NCBI GenBank assembly: GCA_964544635.1
Contig: CAZJCK010000080.1
Span: 1 to 12,660 of the forward strand
Direction: 5' to 3'
Source of the DNA: CAZJCK01 sp964544635
GTDB taxonomy: Bacteria; Zixibacteria; MSB-5A5; GN15; FEB-12
Length of the DNA stretch: 12,660 nt
The position numbers were made by a program, and so were the translations under genes. Of the stretch, positions 6,175-12,660 are shown in pieces. The stretch's first letter is position 1, and each line of letters begins with the position of its first letter. The notes below the pieces were generated by a model. It saw nothing but the letters and a program-made list of their open reading frames with translations. It did no database searches and was not told the DNA's origin.

Positions 6175-6669
6175 ATGAGCGCCGCGTGTTACCTGTTGGT
6201 TCGGTTTGACAAACGGGAACGCCTGCCGGAGGCCGCTGAGGCGGTAGCCGGCGATGATCGAGTAGTCAAGTGGGATGCCGTGGACGGCTGGTTCAGCCTG
6301 GTATTGAAGTTAAAGGATGAGGGCCAGTCGCTGGTCGATAAGCTGCGCGGGTTTGAGGGGTATGCCTCGGTAGCGCGTTGCGACCTGGTGGCGGACAACG
6401 AGAATGGTGTTTCAGCCGATCCGGAGAAATCGCAGAGCTATGTGTTCGTAGAAACCGCTAAGGGAAGTCGGGACCGGGTGATGACGCTTTTGACGTCGAT
6501 GGACAAGATCCTGTTCGTCTCCCCCACCACCGGGAGCTACGACCTGGTGGCGATGGCCGAGGCGGAGCGGTTGGACGATATCGATCGCCTGGTGGCGGAC
6601 GAGATCAGCAGCATGGACGATGTCCTGCGGGTCAAGCAGGACCGGGTAGTTTACCTGGACAGACTGTAG
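6175..6669 (+). CDS. Stand-alone tandem Lrp/AsnC ligand-binding (RAM) domain protein
   Basis: A 164-residue cytosolic protein made of two ferredoxin-like repeats of the type found as the effector domain of Lrp/AsnC regulators. Repeat 1 spans about residues 1-74 (CYLLVRF ... VDGWFSLVLKL) and repeat 2 about 87-164 (SYVFVETA ... TTGSYDLVAMAEA ... RVVYL), joined by a short charged linker. The G-x-Y/F-D/S-L turn typical of the family is visible in both. No helix-turn-helix is present, so it cannot be a classical DNA-binding Lrp. The start is ATG at 6175 with AAAGGAGGG just upstream; an in-frame ATG at 6142 has no such site. It opens the redox operon, 9 nt before the NuoE-like gene, so it may sense an amino acid or other small ligand for the complex. 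The exact role is unknown. Confidence 0.75.
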   Translation: MSAACYLLVRFDKRERLPEAAEAVAGDDRVVKWDAVDGWFSLVLKLKDEGQSLVDKLRGFEGYASVARCDLVADNENGVSADPEKSQSYVFVETAKGSRDRVMTLLTSMDKILFVSPTTGSYDLVAMAEAERLDDIDRLVADEISSMDDVLRVKQDRVVYLDRL

Positions 6670-6678
6670 GAGCGCGAG

Positions 6679-7191
6679 ATGGCAATAGAGAGTAAAGAAA
6701 AATTGAAACCGTTCAATGTCGACCTGTGGAAGTATGACGGGCAGGAGGGGGCGTTGATCCCGCTGCTGCAGTCGGCGCAGGAGTCGTACGGTTACATATC
6801 CGAGAAGGCGATCGACTATATCAGCCATATCACCGGCATCCCGGCGGCGGAGATTTACGGCGTGGTAACGTTTTACGCGCAGTTCCGTACTCAACCGCTG
6901 GGCGACTATGTCGTCAAGGTGTGCAACGGCACGGCCTGTCACGTAAACGGGGCGAAGGCAATCACCGAGACGATCAACGACGAGTTGGGAATCGACTACG
7001 ACGAAACGAGTGAGGACGGCAACTTTTCGTTGTTGTCGGTAGCCTGTATCGGTTGTTGTTCTTTGGCGCCGGTGATAACGATCAACGAGGAAACGTATGG
7101 TCGCCTTACCCCCGCCAAGTTGCGGAAGGTATTGCGGACGTACAAGCAACAAGTCAAGAAAGCCGCTCAGGCCAAAGCTGCCGCGGAGTGA
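6679..7191 (+). CDS. NuoE/HydC-like [2Fe-2S] thioredoxin-fold subunit
   Basis: A 170-residue small subunit of NADH-oxidising complexes (24-kDa/NuoE, HydC or FdsG family). An N-terminal helical part (about 20-65, ending PAAEIYGVVTFYAQF) is followed by the thioredoxin-like [2Fe-2S] domain with Cys82 and Cys87 in CNGTAC and Cys123 and Cys127 in CIGCC. Cys126 is an extra cysteine where Ala is usual. The C terminus is a Lys/Ala-rich tail. Its job would be to pass electrons to or from the FMN of the next gene product, or to hold the low-potential branch in a bifurcating complex. The ATG at 6679 has AGGAG overlapping the stop of the preceding gene. There are 8 nt to the hydB-like start. nuoE, hydC, hndA and fdsG names are all possible, so no symbol is given. 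Confidence 0.93.
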   Translation: MAIESKEKLKPFNVDLWKYDGQEGALIPLLQSAQESYGYISEKAIDYISHITGIPAAEIYGVVTFYAQFRTQPLGDYVVKVCNGTACHVNGAKAITETINDELGIDYDETSEDGNFSLLSVACIGCCSLAPVITINEETYGRLTPAKLRKVLRTYKQQVKKAAQAKAAAE

Positions 7192-7196
7192 GGTGA
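7189..7196 (+). promoter_or_regulatory. Stop codon/Shine-Dalgarno overlap, nuoE-hydB junction
   Basis: TGAGGTGA contains the nuoE-like stop TGA and the GAGGTGA ribosome-binding site of the hydB-like gene, whose ATG follows after 3 nt. The same octamer recurs at the next junction (8955-8962), which suggests coupled translation and balanced subunit output. Confidence 0.6.
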
Positions 7197-7199
7197 CGC

Positions 7200-8957
7200 A
7201 TGAAGAAAGTCAAGATCGGACTCGGTACGTGCGGCATCTCGGCCGGCGGCGAGAAGGTATACCAGGCGTTTCACGATGAACTCAAGGAGCATCCCGGAAC
7301 GTTTGAGCTCACAGAGACCGGTTGTGTCGGGATGTGCTACCGTGAGGTGCTGGTAGAGGTATCGAACGGTGACGGTACGATGCACATGTACGGCGAAGTC
7401 ACGCCTGACCGGGTGGGTCGCATTGTCGACGAGGACCTGGTCGGCGGCGGCACGATTGAAGAGTGGCTGGTTTCGGGCGAGGATCGCGAGAAGGGATTCT
7501 TCGAGAACCAGACGCGCATCGTATTGCGCAACTGCGGTGTCATCGATCCCGGTTCAATTGAAGAGTATATCGAGCGGGGCGGGTACCAGGGGCTCGAGAA
7601 GGCGCTCAAGGAGATGTCGCCCGAACAGGTTATCGAAGAGGTGGTGGCGTCCGGGCTGCGTGGTCGCGGTGGCGGCGGTTTCCCGACCGGTACCAAGTGG
7701 AAGTTTACGCGTCAGGCGGACGGCGACAAGAAATACATCATCTGCAACGCCGACGAAGGCGACCCGGGCGCGTTTATGGATCGCTCGATTCTGGAGGGTG
7801 ATCCCAATGCGGTAATCGAGGGGATGATCATCGCCGGGTATGCGATTGGCGCCGACGAAGGCGTGATTTACTGTCGCGCCGAGTACCCGAAGGCAATTGC
7901 GCGGCTGCGCAGTGCTATTTCGCAGGCCACAAAGAAGGGTCTGCTCGGCCAGAATATTCTCGGCAGCAGATTCAGTTTCAAACTGAAGATTAAAGAGGGC
8001 GCCGGGGCGTTCGTATGCGGTGAAGAGACAGCGCTGATTGCGTCGGTGGAAGGCCGTCGCGGCATGCCGCGCTTCCGTCCCCCCTTCCCTGCCCAGTCGG
8101 GTTTGTGGGGCAAGCCGACGAATATCAACAATGTGGAAACCTACGCCAACATACCGTGGATCGTGATCAACGGCGGCAAGACATACTCGGAGTACGGCAC
8201 CGACGACTCGAAGGGTACGAAAGTGTTCGCGATGGCCGGCAAGGTGGCGAGGACCGGGTTGGTTGAAGTGCCGATGGGGATTACCATCGATGATATCATC
8301 TTCAACATCTGTGGTGGCATAGCCGAGAATAAGAAGTTCAAGGCGGTGCAGATGGGCGGACCGTCGGGCGGTTGTATTCCGGCTGATATGTGCGATATCC
8401 AGATCGATTATCAGCAGATCAACAAGACGGGCGCCATCATGGGCTCGGGTGGCCTGGTGGTGATGGACGAGACGACGTGCATGGTTGATGTCGCAAAGTT
8501 CTTCCTGACGTTTACGCAGGCGGAGTCGTGCGGCAAGTGTACGTTCTGTCGGATCGGCACCAAGCGGATGCTGGAGATCCTCGAACGGATCACTCTGGGT
8601 GAAGGGACGATGGAAGACCTGGACAACCTCGAGGAGTTGTCGGCGCAGATCAACGAAGCGTCGTTGTGCGGTCTGGGCCAGACGGCGCCCAACCCGGTAC
8701 TCACGACGCTGAAGTACTTCCGTGACGAGTACGTGTCCCATATCGAAGACAAGAAGTGCCCGTCGCATGTGTGCGCGGCGCTGTTGACTTATACGATCAA
8801 CGACAACTGCACCGGCTGCACGGTGTGCGCCCGGGCCTGCCCGACTGAGGCGATCACGGGTGAGAAAAAAGAGCTGCACGTGATACATCAGGACATGTGT
8901 ATCAAGTGCGGCAAATGTGTGACCGTCTGTCGCTTCGACGCGGTGGACAAGGATTGA
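7200..8957 (+). CDS. NuoF/HydB-type NADH:FMN iron-sulfur subunit
   Basis: A 585-residue cytosolic flavoprotein that exchanges electrons with NAD(H). Domains in order: an N-terminal thioredoxin-like [2Fe-2S] domain (about 1-80; GTCG at Cys11, GCVGMC at Cys42/Cys46); the NuoF FMN/NADH domain with GLRGRGGGGFPTGTKW (152-167) and NADEGDPGAF (183-192); the SLBB region with GPSGGCIP (387-394); the NuoF [4Fe-4S] helical domain with CGKCTFC (444-450) and Cys490; and a ferredoxin tail with CTGCTVCARACP (537-548) and CIKCGKCVTVC (567-577). This layout is that of HydB/HndC of NADH-linked [FeFe] hydrogenases and of other bifurcating complexes, and is longer than the complex I subunit. KKCPSHVC (Cys520, Cys525) lies in the linker where a zinc site is reported for HydB; I have not checked that the ligands correspond. 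Gaps to both neighbours are 8 nt. No hydrogenase H-cluster protein is visible here. Confidence 0.95.
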   Translation: MKKVKIGLGTCGISAGGEKVYQAFHDELKEHPGTFELTETGCVGMCYREVLVEVSNGDGTMHMYGEVTPDRVGRIVDEDLVGGGTIEEWLVSGEDREKGFFENQTRIVLRNCGVIDPGSIEEYIERGGYQGLEKALKEMSPEQVIEEVVASGLRGRGGGGFPTGTKWKFTRQADGDKKYIICNADEGDPGAFMDRSILEGDPNAVIEGMIIAGYAIGADEGVIYCRAEYPKAIARLRSAISQATKKGLLGQNILGSRFSFKLKIKEGAGAFVCGEETALIASVEGRRGMPRFRPPFPAQSGLWGKPTNINNVETYANIPWIVINGGKTYSEYGTDDSKGTKVFAMAGKVARTGLVEVPMGITIDDIIFNICGGIAENKKFKAVQMGGPSGGCIPADMCDIQIDYQQINKTGAIMGSGGLVVMDETTCMVDVAKFFLTFTQAESCGKCTFCRIGTKRMLEILERITLGEGTMEDLDNLEELSAQINEASLCGLGQTAPNPVLTTLKYFRDEYVSHIEDKKCPSHVCAALLTYTINDNCTGCTVCARACPTEAITGEKKELHVIHQDMCIKCGKCVTVCRFDAVDKD

Positions 8958-8962
8958 GGTGA
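8955..8962 (+). promoter_or_regulatory. Stop codon/Shine-Dalgarno overlap, hydB-fusion junction
   Basis: TGAGGTGA again combines the stop codon of the hydB-like gene with a GAGGTGA ribosome-binding site; the ATG of the fusion gene begins 3 nt later at 8966. It fixes the start of the fusion gene, which is not otherwise obvious because that gene has no end in the window. Confidence 0.6.
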
Positions 8963-8965
8963 GCC

Positions 8966-11900
8966 ATGGTAAAGCTGACAATTAATGGACAAGAAGTCAC
9001 GGCGTCACCTGACCAGACGATTCTCCAGGTTTGTCGCGAGCAGAAGCTGGATAATATACCGACGTTGTGCTACGATGAAAAGTTGAAGCCGTACGGTTCG
9101 TGCTTCCTGTGTGTGGTGGAGCTGGACGGACAGAACAAGCTCTTCCCCAGTTGTGCCACCAGGGTGGCCGAGGGTATGGTGGTGAGAACGCGTTCGGAGC
9201 GAATCCTGGCGGCGCGCAAGACCTGCCTGGAGTTGCTGGCGTCGGATCACTACGCCGACTGTTTCGGGCCGTGCCGCCTCGGTTGCCCGGCGGATGTCGA
9301 TATCCAGGGGTACATGTCGCTGATCAATCTCGGCAAGTTCACCGAAGCGGTGTCGCTGATCAAGGAGAAGAATCCGTTGCCTTCGGTGTGCGGACGTGTT
9401 TGCACGCGCAAGTGCGAGATCAACTGCCGTCGCTCGCTGGTGGACGCGCCGGTGGGGATCGACTTTCTCAAGCGGTATGCGGCCGACCAGGATATGATCG
9501 GCGAGATGTGGCAGCCGGAGATGAAGCCGGACAACGGTCACCGCGTAGCCATCATCGGTGGCGGCCCGGCCGGTTTGACGGCCGCGTACTACCTGGCGAT
9601 CGAAGGCTACCGCCCGACGATCTTCGAGGCGCTCCCTGAGATGGGCGGCATGCTCAAGTATGGCATACCGGAGTACCGTCTGCCGAAGGAAGTCCTCGAC
9701 AAGGAAATCGACTGGATTACGAATCTCGGTGTTGAGGTGAAGCTGAACACCAAGCTGGGCAAAGACATTACGCTCAACAGTTTGTTCAGTGACGGTTTTG
9801 AAGCGGTATTTGTCGGGCTCGGCGCGCAGGTCGGTAAGCCCATGCGGGTCGAGAACGAGGATGTCGACGGCGTGCTGTCGGGTGTCGAGTTCCTGAAACA
9901 GGTCCAGATGAAGACCAACCCGGATATCAAGGGCCGCGTGGTGGTGGTCGGCGGTGGCAACACGGCGATCGACGCGGCGCGGACGTCGCTGCGTCTCGGC
10001 GCTGATGACGTGGTGCTGCTGTACCGCCGTACCCGCACGGAGATGCCGGCGAACGAAATGGAAATCGTGGCGGCCGAAGAAGAAGGCGTCAAGATGGAGT
10101 TCCTCGCTGCGCCGGTGCAGGTGAATGCGGTCGACGGTCGGATGGAATCAATCGACTGCCTGCGGATGGAGCTGGGCGAGCCGGATGAATCGGGACGCCG
10201 GCGCCCGGTGAAGATTCCCGGTTCGGAATATACGCTTAGGGCGGACTGGGTGATCTCGGCGATCGGCCAGGAACCGGACCTGATGGGTGTCGACTCCGAA
10301 AAAGATATCGAGACAACCAATTGGAAGACGATCGAGGCGCGTCGAGGCACGTTTGATACGTCGCGCAAGGGCGTATTTGCCGGCGGCGACGTGGTGTCCG
10401 GTCCGGCCGATGCGATCGACGCGATCGCGGCCGGCCGTCGGGCGGCCTACGCAATCGACAAGTATATCAAGACCGGCGAGGTCGAGAAGTTCGTCGATCG
10501 GTTCGAGTCCAAGCGTGACAACTTCCACAAGATCACGAAAGAAGATCTGCCGGACATCGGTATCAGCGAACGTCACGGTATGCGCGAGCTGCCGGCGACG
10601 GACCGTATCAGGACGTTTGAAGAAGTTGAGCTTGGCTATACCCATGAGGACGCGATCCAGGAATCGGGTCGCTGCGCCGAGTGTGGTTGCGACGTGGCGC
10701 TGTCGTGCACGTTGCAGGACTACTGCACCGAGTATGGTGTCGACCAGACGCGCTTCGTGGGGCATTACAGCAAATTCAAGGTGGATACGCGGCATCCGTT
10801 CATCAAGATCGACTCGAACAAGTGTATCCGGTGTGGCCGCTGTGTGGCGACATGCGCAGAAATACTGAATGTGTCGGCGCTTGGATTCGTGAACCGCGGT
10901 TTCAAAACCATCGTCAAGCCGGCGATGGAGAAGGCGCTGCAGCAGACCAACTGTGTATCGTGCGGTAACTGCATCGATGTTTGCCCGACCGGGGCGCTCA
11001 ACGAAAAGATGCCGTTCCGTCGCAGCGGACCGTGGAAAATGGAATCGATCTTCAACGTGTGCAACTACTGTTCGGTTGGCTGTAATATCACTATCAATGC
11101 CAAGACCGAGGACTTGTTCTTCGTGACCGGTGCGCCGCCGCACAAGGCGCCGAACAATGGGGAATTGTGTGTGAAGGGACGGTTCGGGTACCAGCATTAT
11201 CTCGATGGTTCGCGCCTGAAGCGGCCAATGGTCCGCAAGGGCGACAAGCTGGTCGAGGTGAGCTGGGACGAGGCGTTCGAGGCGGTGCGCGAGGGATTCG
11301 AGCGGATCGCCGGCGAACACGGCCGGGATTCGTTCCTGGTGTCGGCGTCGCCAAAGCTGAGCGACGAAGAGTTGTACCTGGCCGGGCGGCTGGGTCGCGA
11401 TGTGATTGGCACCAACAACCTGGTATCGTTCTATCATGAAACCAACGGCGCCGACTATCATGCGCTGGATGACATGATCGGCGCGACGATGTCAACGGCG
11501 ACGCTCGAGGATGTCGACAACGCCGATCTCTTCCTCTTCCTTGGAGGCAACCCGACATATGAAAACCCGGTGCTTGGCTGGCGGATGAAACGCCGGCTGA
11601 AAGCCGGCACCGACGCCATCGTGATAAACTCCAGCGAGATCGACCTGGTCCGCTATGCCACGGCGTGGGCCGATCCGCGACGGGGAACCTCCACCATGCT
11701 CCTCAACGGCATCATGGCGATGCTCGTGGACAGGAAGATGGTCGACCGCGACTTTGTCGACACCAAGACTGTTGGGTTTGACCAGCTCGAGAAGGAATTG
11801 TCGAGCCTCGATCTCGACGAGATCGTCAATGTGTGCGGCGTGCCGAAAGAAACGATCGAACGGATTGTCGAGATCCTGTCGGATCGGAATCGCAAAGTCG

Positions 11901-12660
11901 TGGCGATGTACAACATCGACAGCCGGGTGGATCGGTCGGTGTCCGATCTGAAAGCACTGGCCTCCCTGATGCTGATGCTGGGCAAAATGTCGGGTGACGG
12001 CAACGGCTTGGTACTGACCAGTGGTCAGGCCAATCATGCCGGTATGCAACTGGCTGGATTCGACAGCAAGCTGCTGCCGGGCGGACGAGTGGTGTCAAAT
12101 GAAGATGCCCTGAAGGAGATTTCGGCGGTATGGCATGATGATCTCGGCACGCTGCTCGAGACGTCGGGCTATAACCTGAACCGGAAGATTCGCGAGGACA
12201 AGATTCGCGGAGCGTTCGTATTCGGTGAAAACCCGTCGATGGAAGAGCAATACAGTGGCTTCTTCGATCAGATCGACTTTTTGGTCGTGGCCGATATGTT
12301 CCGGACCGACACGGTGGTGATGGCTGATGTCTTCCTGCCGCTGGCCGGCTACCTGGAGGTAAAGGGACGGATGACCAACTGGGCCGGCGTGCGCCAGGCC
12401 GGCCGGCCGATCGGTGAACCGATGACCGGGATGAGCAATCTTGATATGCTCAAGAAGCTGTCTGAGGTGATGGGTAAGCGTATCGAGCTGAACAGCTACA
12501 CCGATGTCGCCAGTGAGCTCGATTTCCTGATCGATAAGGTTGGTGCAGCCAGCCGGATCAACGGCAGCTATTTGACAACGGACAAGAAGGCGCATTTTGA
12601 ACCGTACCCGGTGAATACGTCGGTAACTCCCGCCAAGGCGCCGCTGGTGCTCGAGATCGA
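8966..12660 (+). CDS. [2Fe-2S]/GltD-like/ferredoxin/formate-dehydrogenase-like fusion protein, 3' end outside the window
   Basis: An open frame of at least 1231 codons, read through without a stop. Order: NuoG/FdsA-like [2Fe-2S] domain (1-80; Cys35, 46, 49, 63); a cysteine-rich joint (His95, Cys99, 103, 107, then Cys142, 146, 150, 154) of the GltD/NfnB N-terminal type; FAD domain with GGGPAG (198-203); NAD(P)H domain with GGGNTA (329-334) and YRRTRTEMPA (353-362), closing with AGGD (472-475); a Cys group (570, 573, 575, 581, 587); ferredoxin with CIRCGRCVATC (620-630) and CVSCGNCIDVCP (663-674); then a molybdopterin oxidoreductase domain with CNYCSVGC (699-706), CVKG (735-738) and TNWAG. The domain keeps the [4Fe-4S] cysteines and Lys737. 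However, the formate dehydrogenase Sec/Cys-His pair aligns with Thr826-Asn827, and its Arg aligns with Ser1019. It probably forms a complex with the NuoE- and HydB-like proteins. The C-terminal molybdopterin-binding domain lies beyond the edge. Substrate unknown. Confidence 0.9.
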   Translation, partial: MVKLTINGQEVTASPDQTILQVCREQKLDNIPTLCYDEKLKPYGSCFLCVVELDGQNKLFPSCATRVAEGMVVRTRSERILAARKTCLELLASDHYADCFGPCRLGCPADVDIQGYMSLINLGKFTEAVSLIKEKNPLPSVCGRVCTRKCEINCRRSLVDAPVGIDFLKRYAADQDMIGEMWQPEMKPDNGHRVAIIGGGPAGLTAAYYLAIEGYRPTIFEALPEMGGMLKYGIPEYRLPKEVLDKEIDWITNLGVEVKLNTKLGKDITLNSLFSDGFEAVFVGLGAQVGKPMRVENEDVDGVLSGVEFLKQVQMKTNPDIKGRVVVVGGGNTAIDAARTSLRLGADDVVLLYRRTRTEMPANEMEIVAAEEEGVKMEFLAAPVQVNAVDGRMESIDCLRMELGEPDESGRRRPVKIPGSEYTLRADWVISAIGQEPDLMGVDSEKDIETTNWKTIEARRGTFDTSRKGVFAGGDVVSGPADAIDAIAAGRRAAYAIDKYIKTGEVEKFVDRFESKRDNFHKITKEDLPDIGISERHGMRELPATDRIRTFEEVELGYTHEDAIQESGRCAECGCDVALSCTLQDYCTEYGVDQTRFVGHYSKFKVDTRHPFIKIDSNKCIRCGRCVATCAEILNVSALGFVNRGFKTIVKPAMEKALQQTNCVSCGNCIDVCPTGALNEKMPFRRSGPWKMESIFNVCNYCSVGCNITINAKTEDLFFVTGAPPHKAPNNGELCVKGRFGYQHYLDGSRLKRPMVRKGDKLVEVSWDEAFEAVREGFERIAGEHGRDSFLVSASPKLSDEELYLAGRLGRDVIGTNNLVSFYHETNGADYHALDDMIGATMSTATLEDVDNADLFLFLGGNPTYENPVLGWRMKRRLKAGTDAIVINSSEIDLVRYATAWADPRRGTSTMLLNGIMAMLVDRKMVDRDFVDTKTVGFDQLEKELSSLDLDEIVNVCGVPKETIERIVEILSDRNRKVVAMYNIDSRVDRSVSDLKALASLMLMLGKMSGDGNGLVLTSGQANHAGMQLAGFDSKLLPGGRVVSNEDALKEISAVWHDDLGTLLETSGYNLNRKIREDKIRGAFVFGENPSMEEQYSGFFDQIDFLVVADMFRTDTVVMADVFLPLAGYLEVKGRMTNWAGVRQAGRPIGEPMTGMSNLDMLKKLSEVMGKRIELNSYTDVASELDFLIDKVGAASRINGSYLTTDKKAHFEPYPVNTSVTPAKAPLVLEI

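Noticed and set aside
7554..8981. Minus-strand frame of 475 residues opposite the hydB-like gene
   Set aside because: Shadow of a strongly conserved gene; the predicted peptide is rich in His, Arg and Ala with no family features.
10148..11461. Long minus-strand reading frame antisense to the fusion gene
   Set aside because: It is fully covered by a frame with clear domain motifs on the plus strand, and its translation has no recognisable motif. GC-rich codon use commonly leaves such antisense frames open.
7200..12660. Operon as a classical NADH-dependent [FeFe] hydrogenase
   Set aside because: The HydB/HydC parts fit, but no H-cluster cysteine motifs (TSCxP, MPCxxK, ExMACxxGC types) are present in the catalytic fusion; the last domain is molybdopterin-type instead.
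7200..12660. Operon as part of respiratory complex I
   Set aside because: NuoF here has an added N-terminal [2Fe-2S] domain and a C-terminal ferredoxin, the third protein carries a GltD module, and no membrane subunits are seen in the window.
1..12660. CRISPR arrays, insertion sequences or integrase/attachment sites, including at the tRNA-Gln
   Set aside because: No regularly spaced repeats, transposase motifs or integrase-like frames were seen; the tRNA is cut by the edge, so its 3' end could not be examined for an attachment site.

Overview
The window reads as a bacterial chromosome segment of moderately high GC with clear Shine-Dalgarno sites and both ATG and GTG starts. The contents suggest an organism with anaerobic or redox-flexible metabolism. 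They include an NADH-linked iron-sulfur flavoprotein complex of the HydB/HydC type, a candidate Rex-like redox operator, and the iron-sulfur enzyme QueG. The phylum cannot be fixed from the sequence. A deep-branching Gram-negative lineage (Zixibacteria or a related group) is only a guess from the domain architectures.

Layout. The left half is on the minus strand. It runs from queG (epoxyqueuosine reductase, start near 5782) through rpe (ribulose-5-phosphate epimerase), a full-length transketolase, a glucokinase-family protein and a thiamine-pyrophosphokinase-family protein. After these comes a tRNA-Gln(CUG) with its own strong promoter, cut by the left edge. Transketolase, epimerase and glucokinase form a sugar-phosphate set, and the thiamine pyrophosphokinase homologue would supply the transketolase cofactor. 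The glucokinase and the pyrophosphokinase homologue each lack several family signature residues.

A divergent intergenic region (5783-6174) separates this set from a plus-strand operon. It holds a likely leaderless queG promoter, a candidate promoter for the plus-strand operon, a 10-bp tandem repeat and a 22-bp near-perfect inverted repeat that fits a Rex operator.

The right half is one tight plus-strand operon with 8-9 nt gaps, and at every junction the stop codon overlaps the next ribosome-binding site. The genes are: a stand-alone tandem AsnC/Lrp ligand-binding-domain protein; a NuoE/HydC [2Fe-2S] subunit; a NuoF/HydB NADH:FMN subunit with an N-terminal [2Fe-2S] domain and a C-terminal 2[4Fe-4S] ferredoxin; and a very large fusion protein that runs off the right edge (at least 1231 residues). 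The fusion joins a NuoG/FdsA-type [2Fe-2S] domain, a GltD/NfnB-like FAD-NAD(P)H module, a 2[4Fe-4S] ferredoxin and a formate-dehydrogenase-like molybdopterin domain. By ungapped comparison, the last domain has lost the (seleno)cysteine, histidine and arginine of true formate dehydrogenases. The most interesting hypothesis is therefore a redox complex joining an NADH site (HydB) to a second pyridine-nucleotide site (GltD-like) through a NuoG/FdhA-like scaffold. It might work as a bifurcating or transhydrogenating machine, or on an unknown Mo/W substrate.
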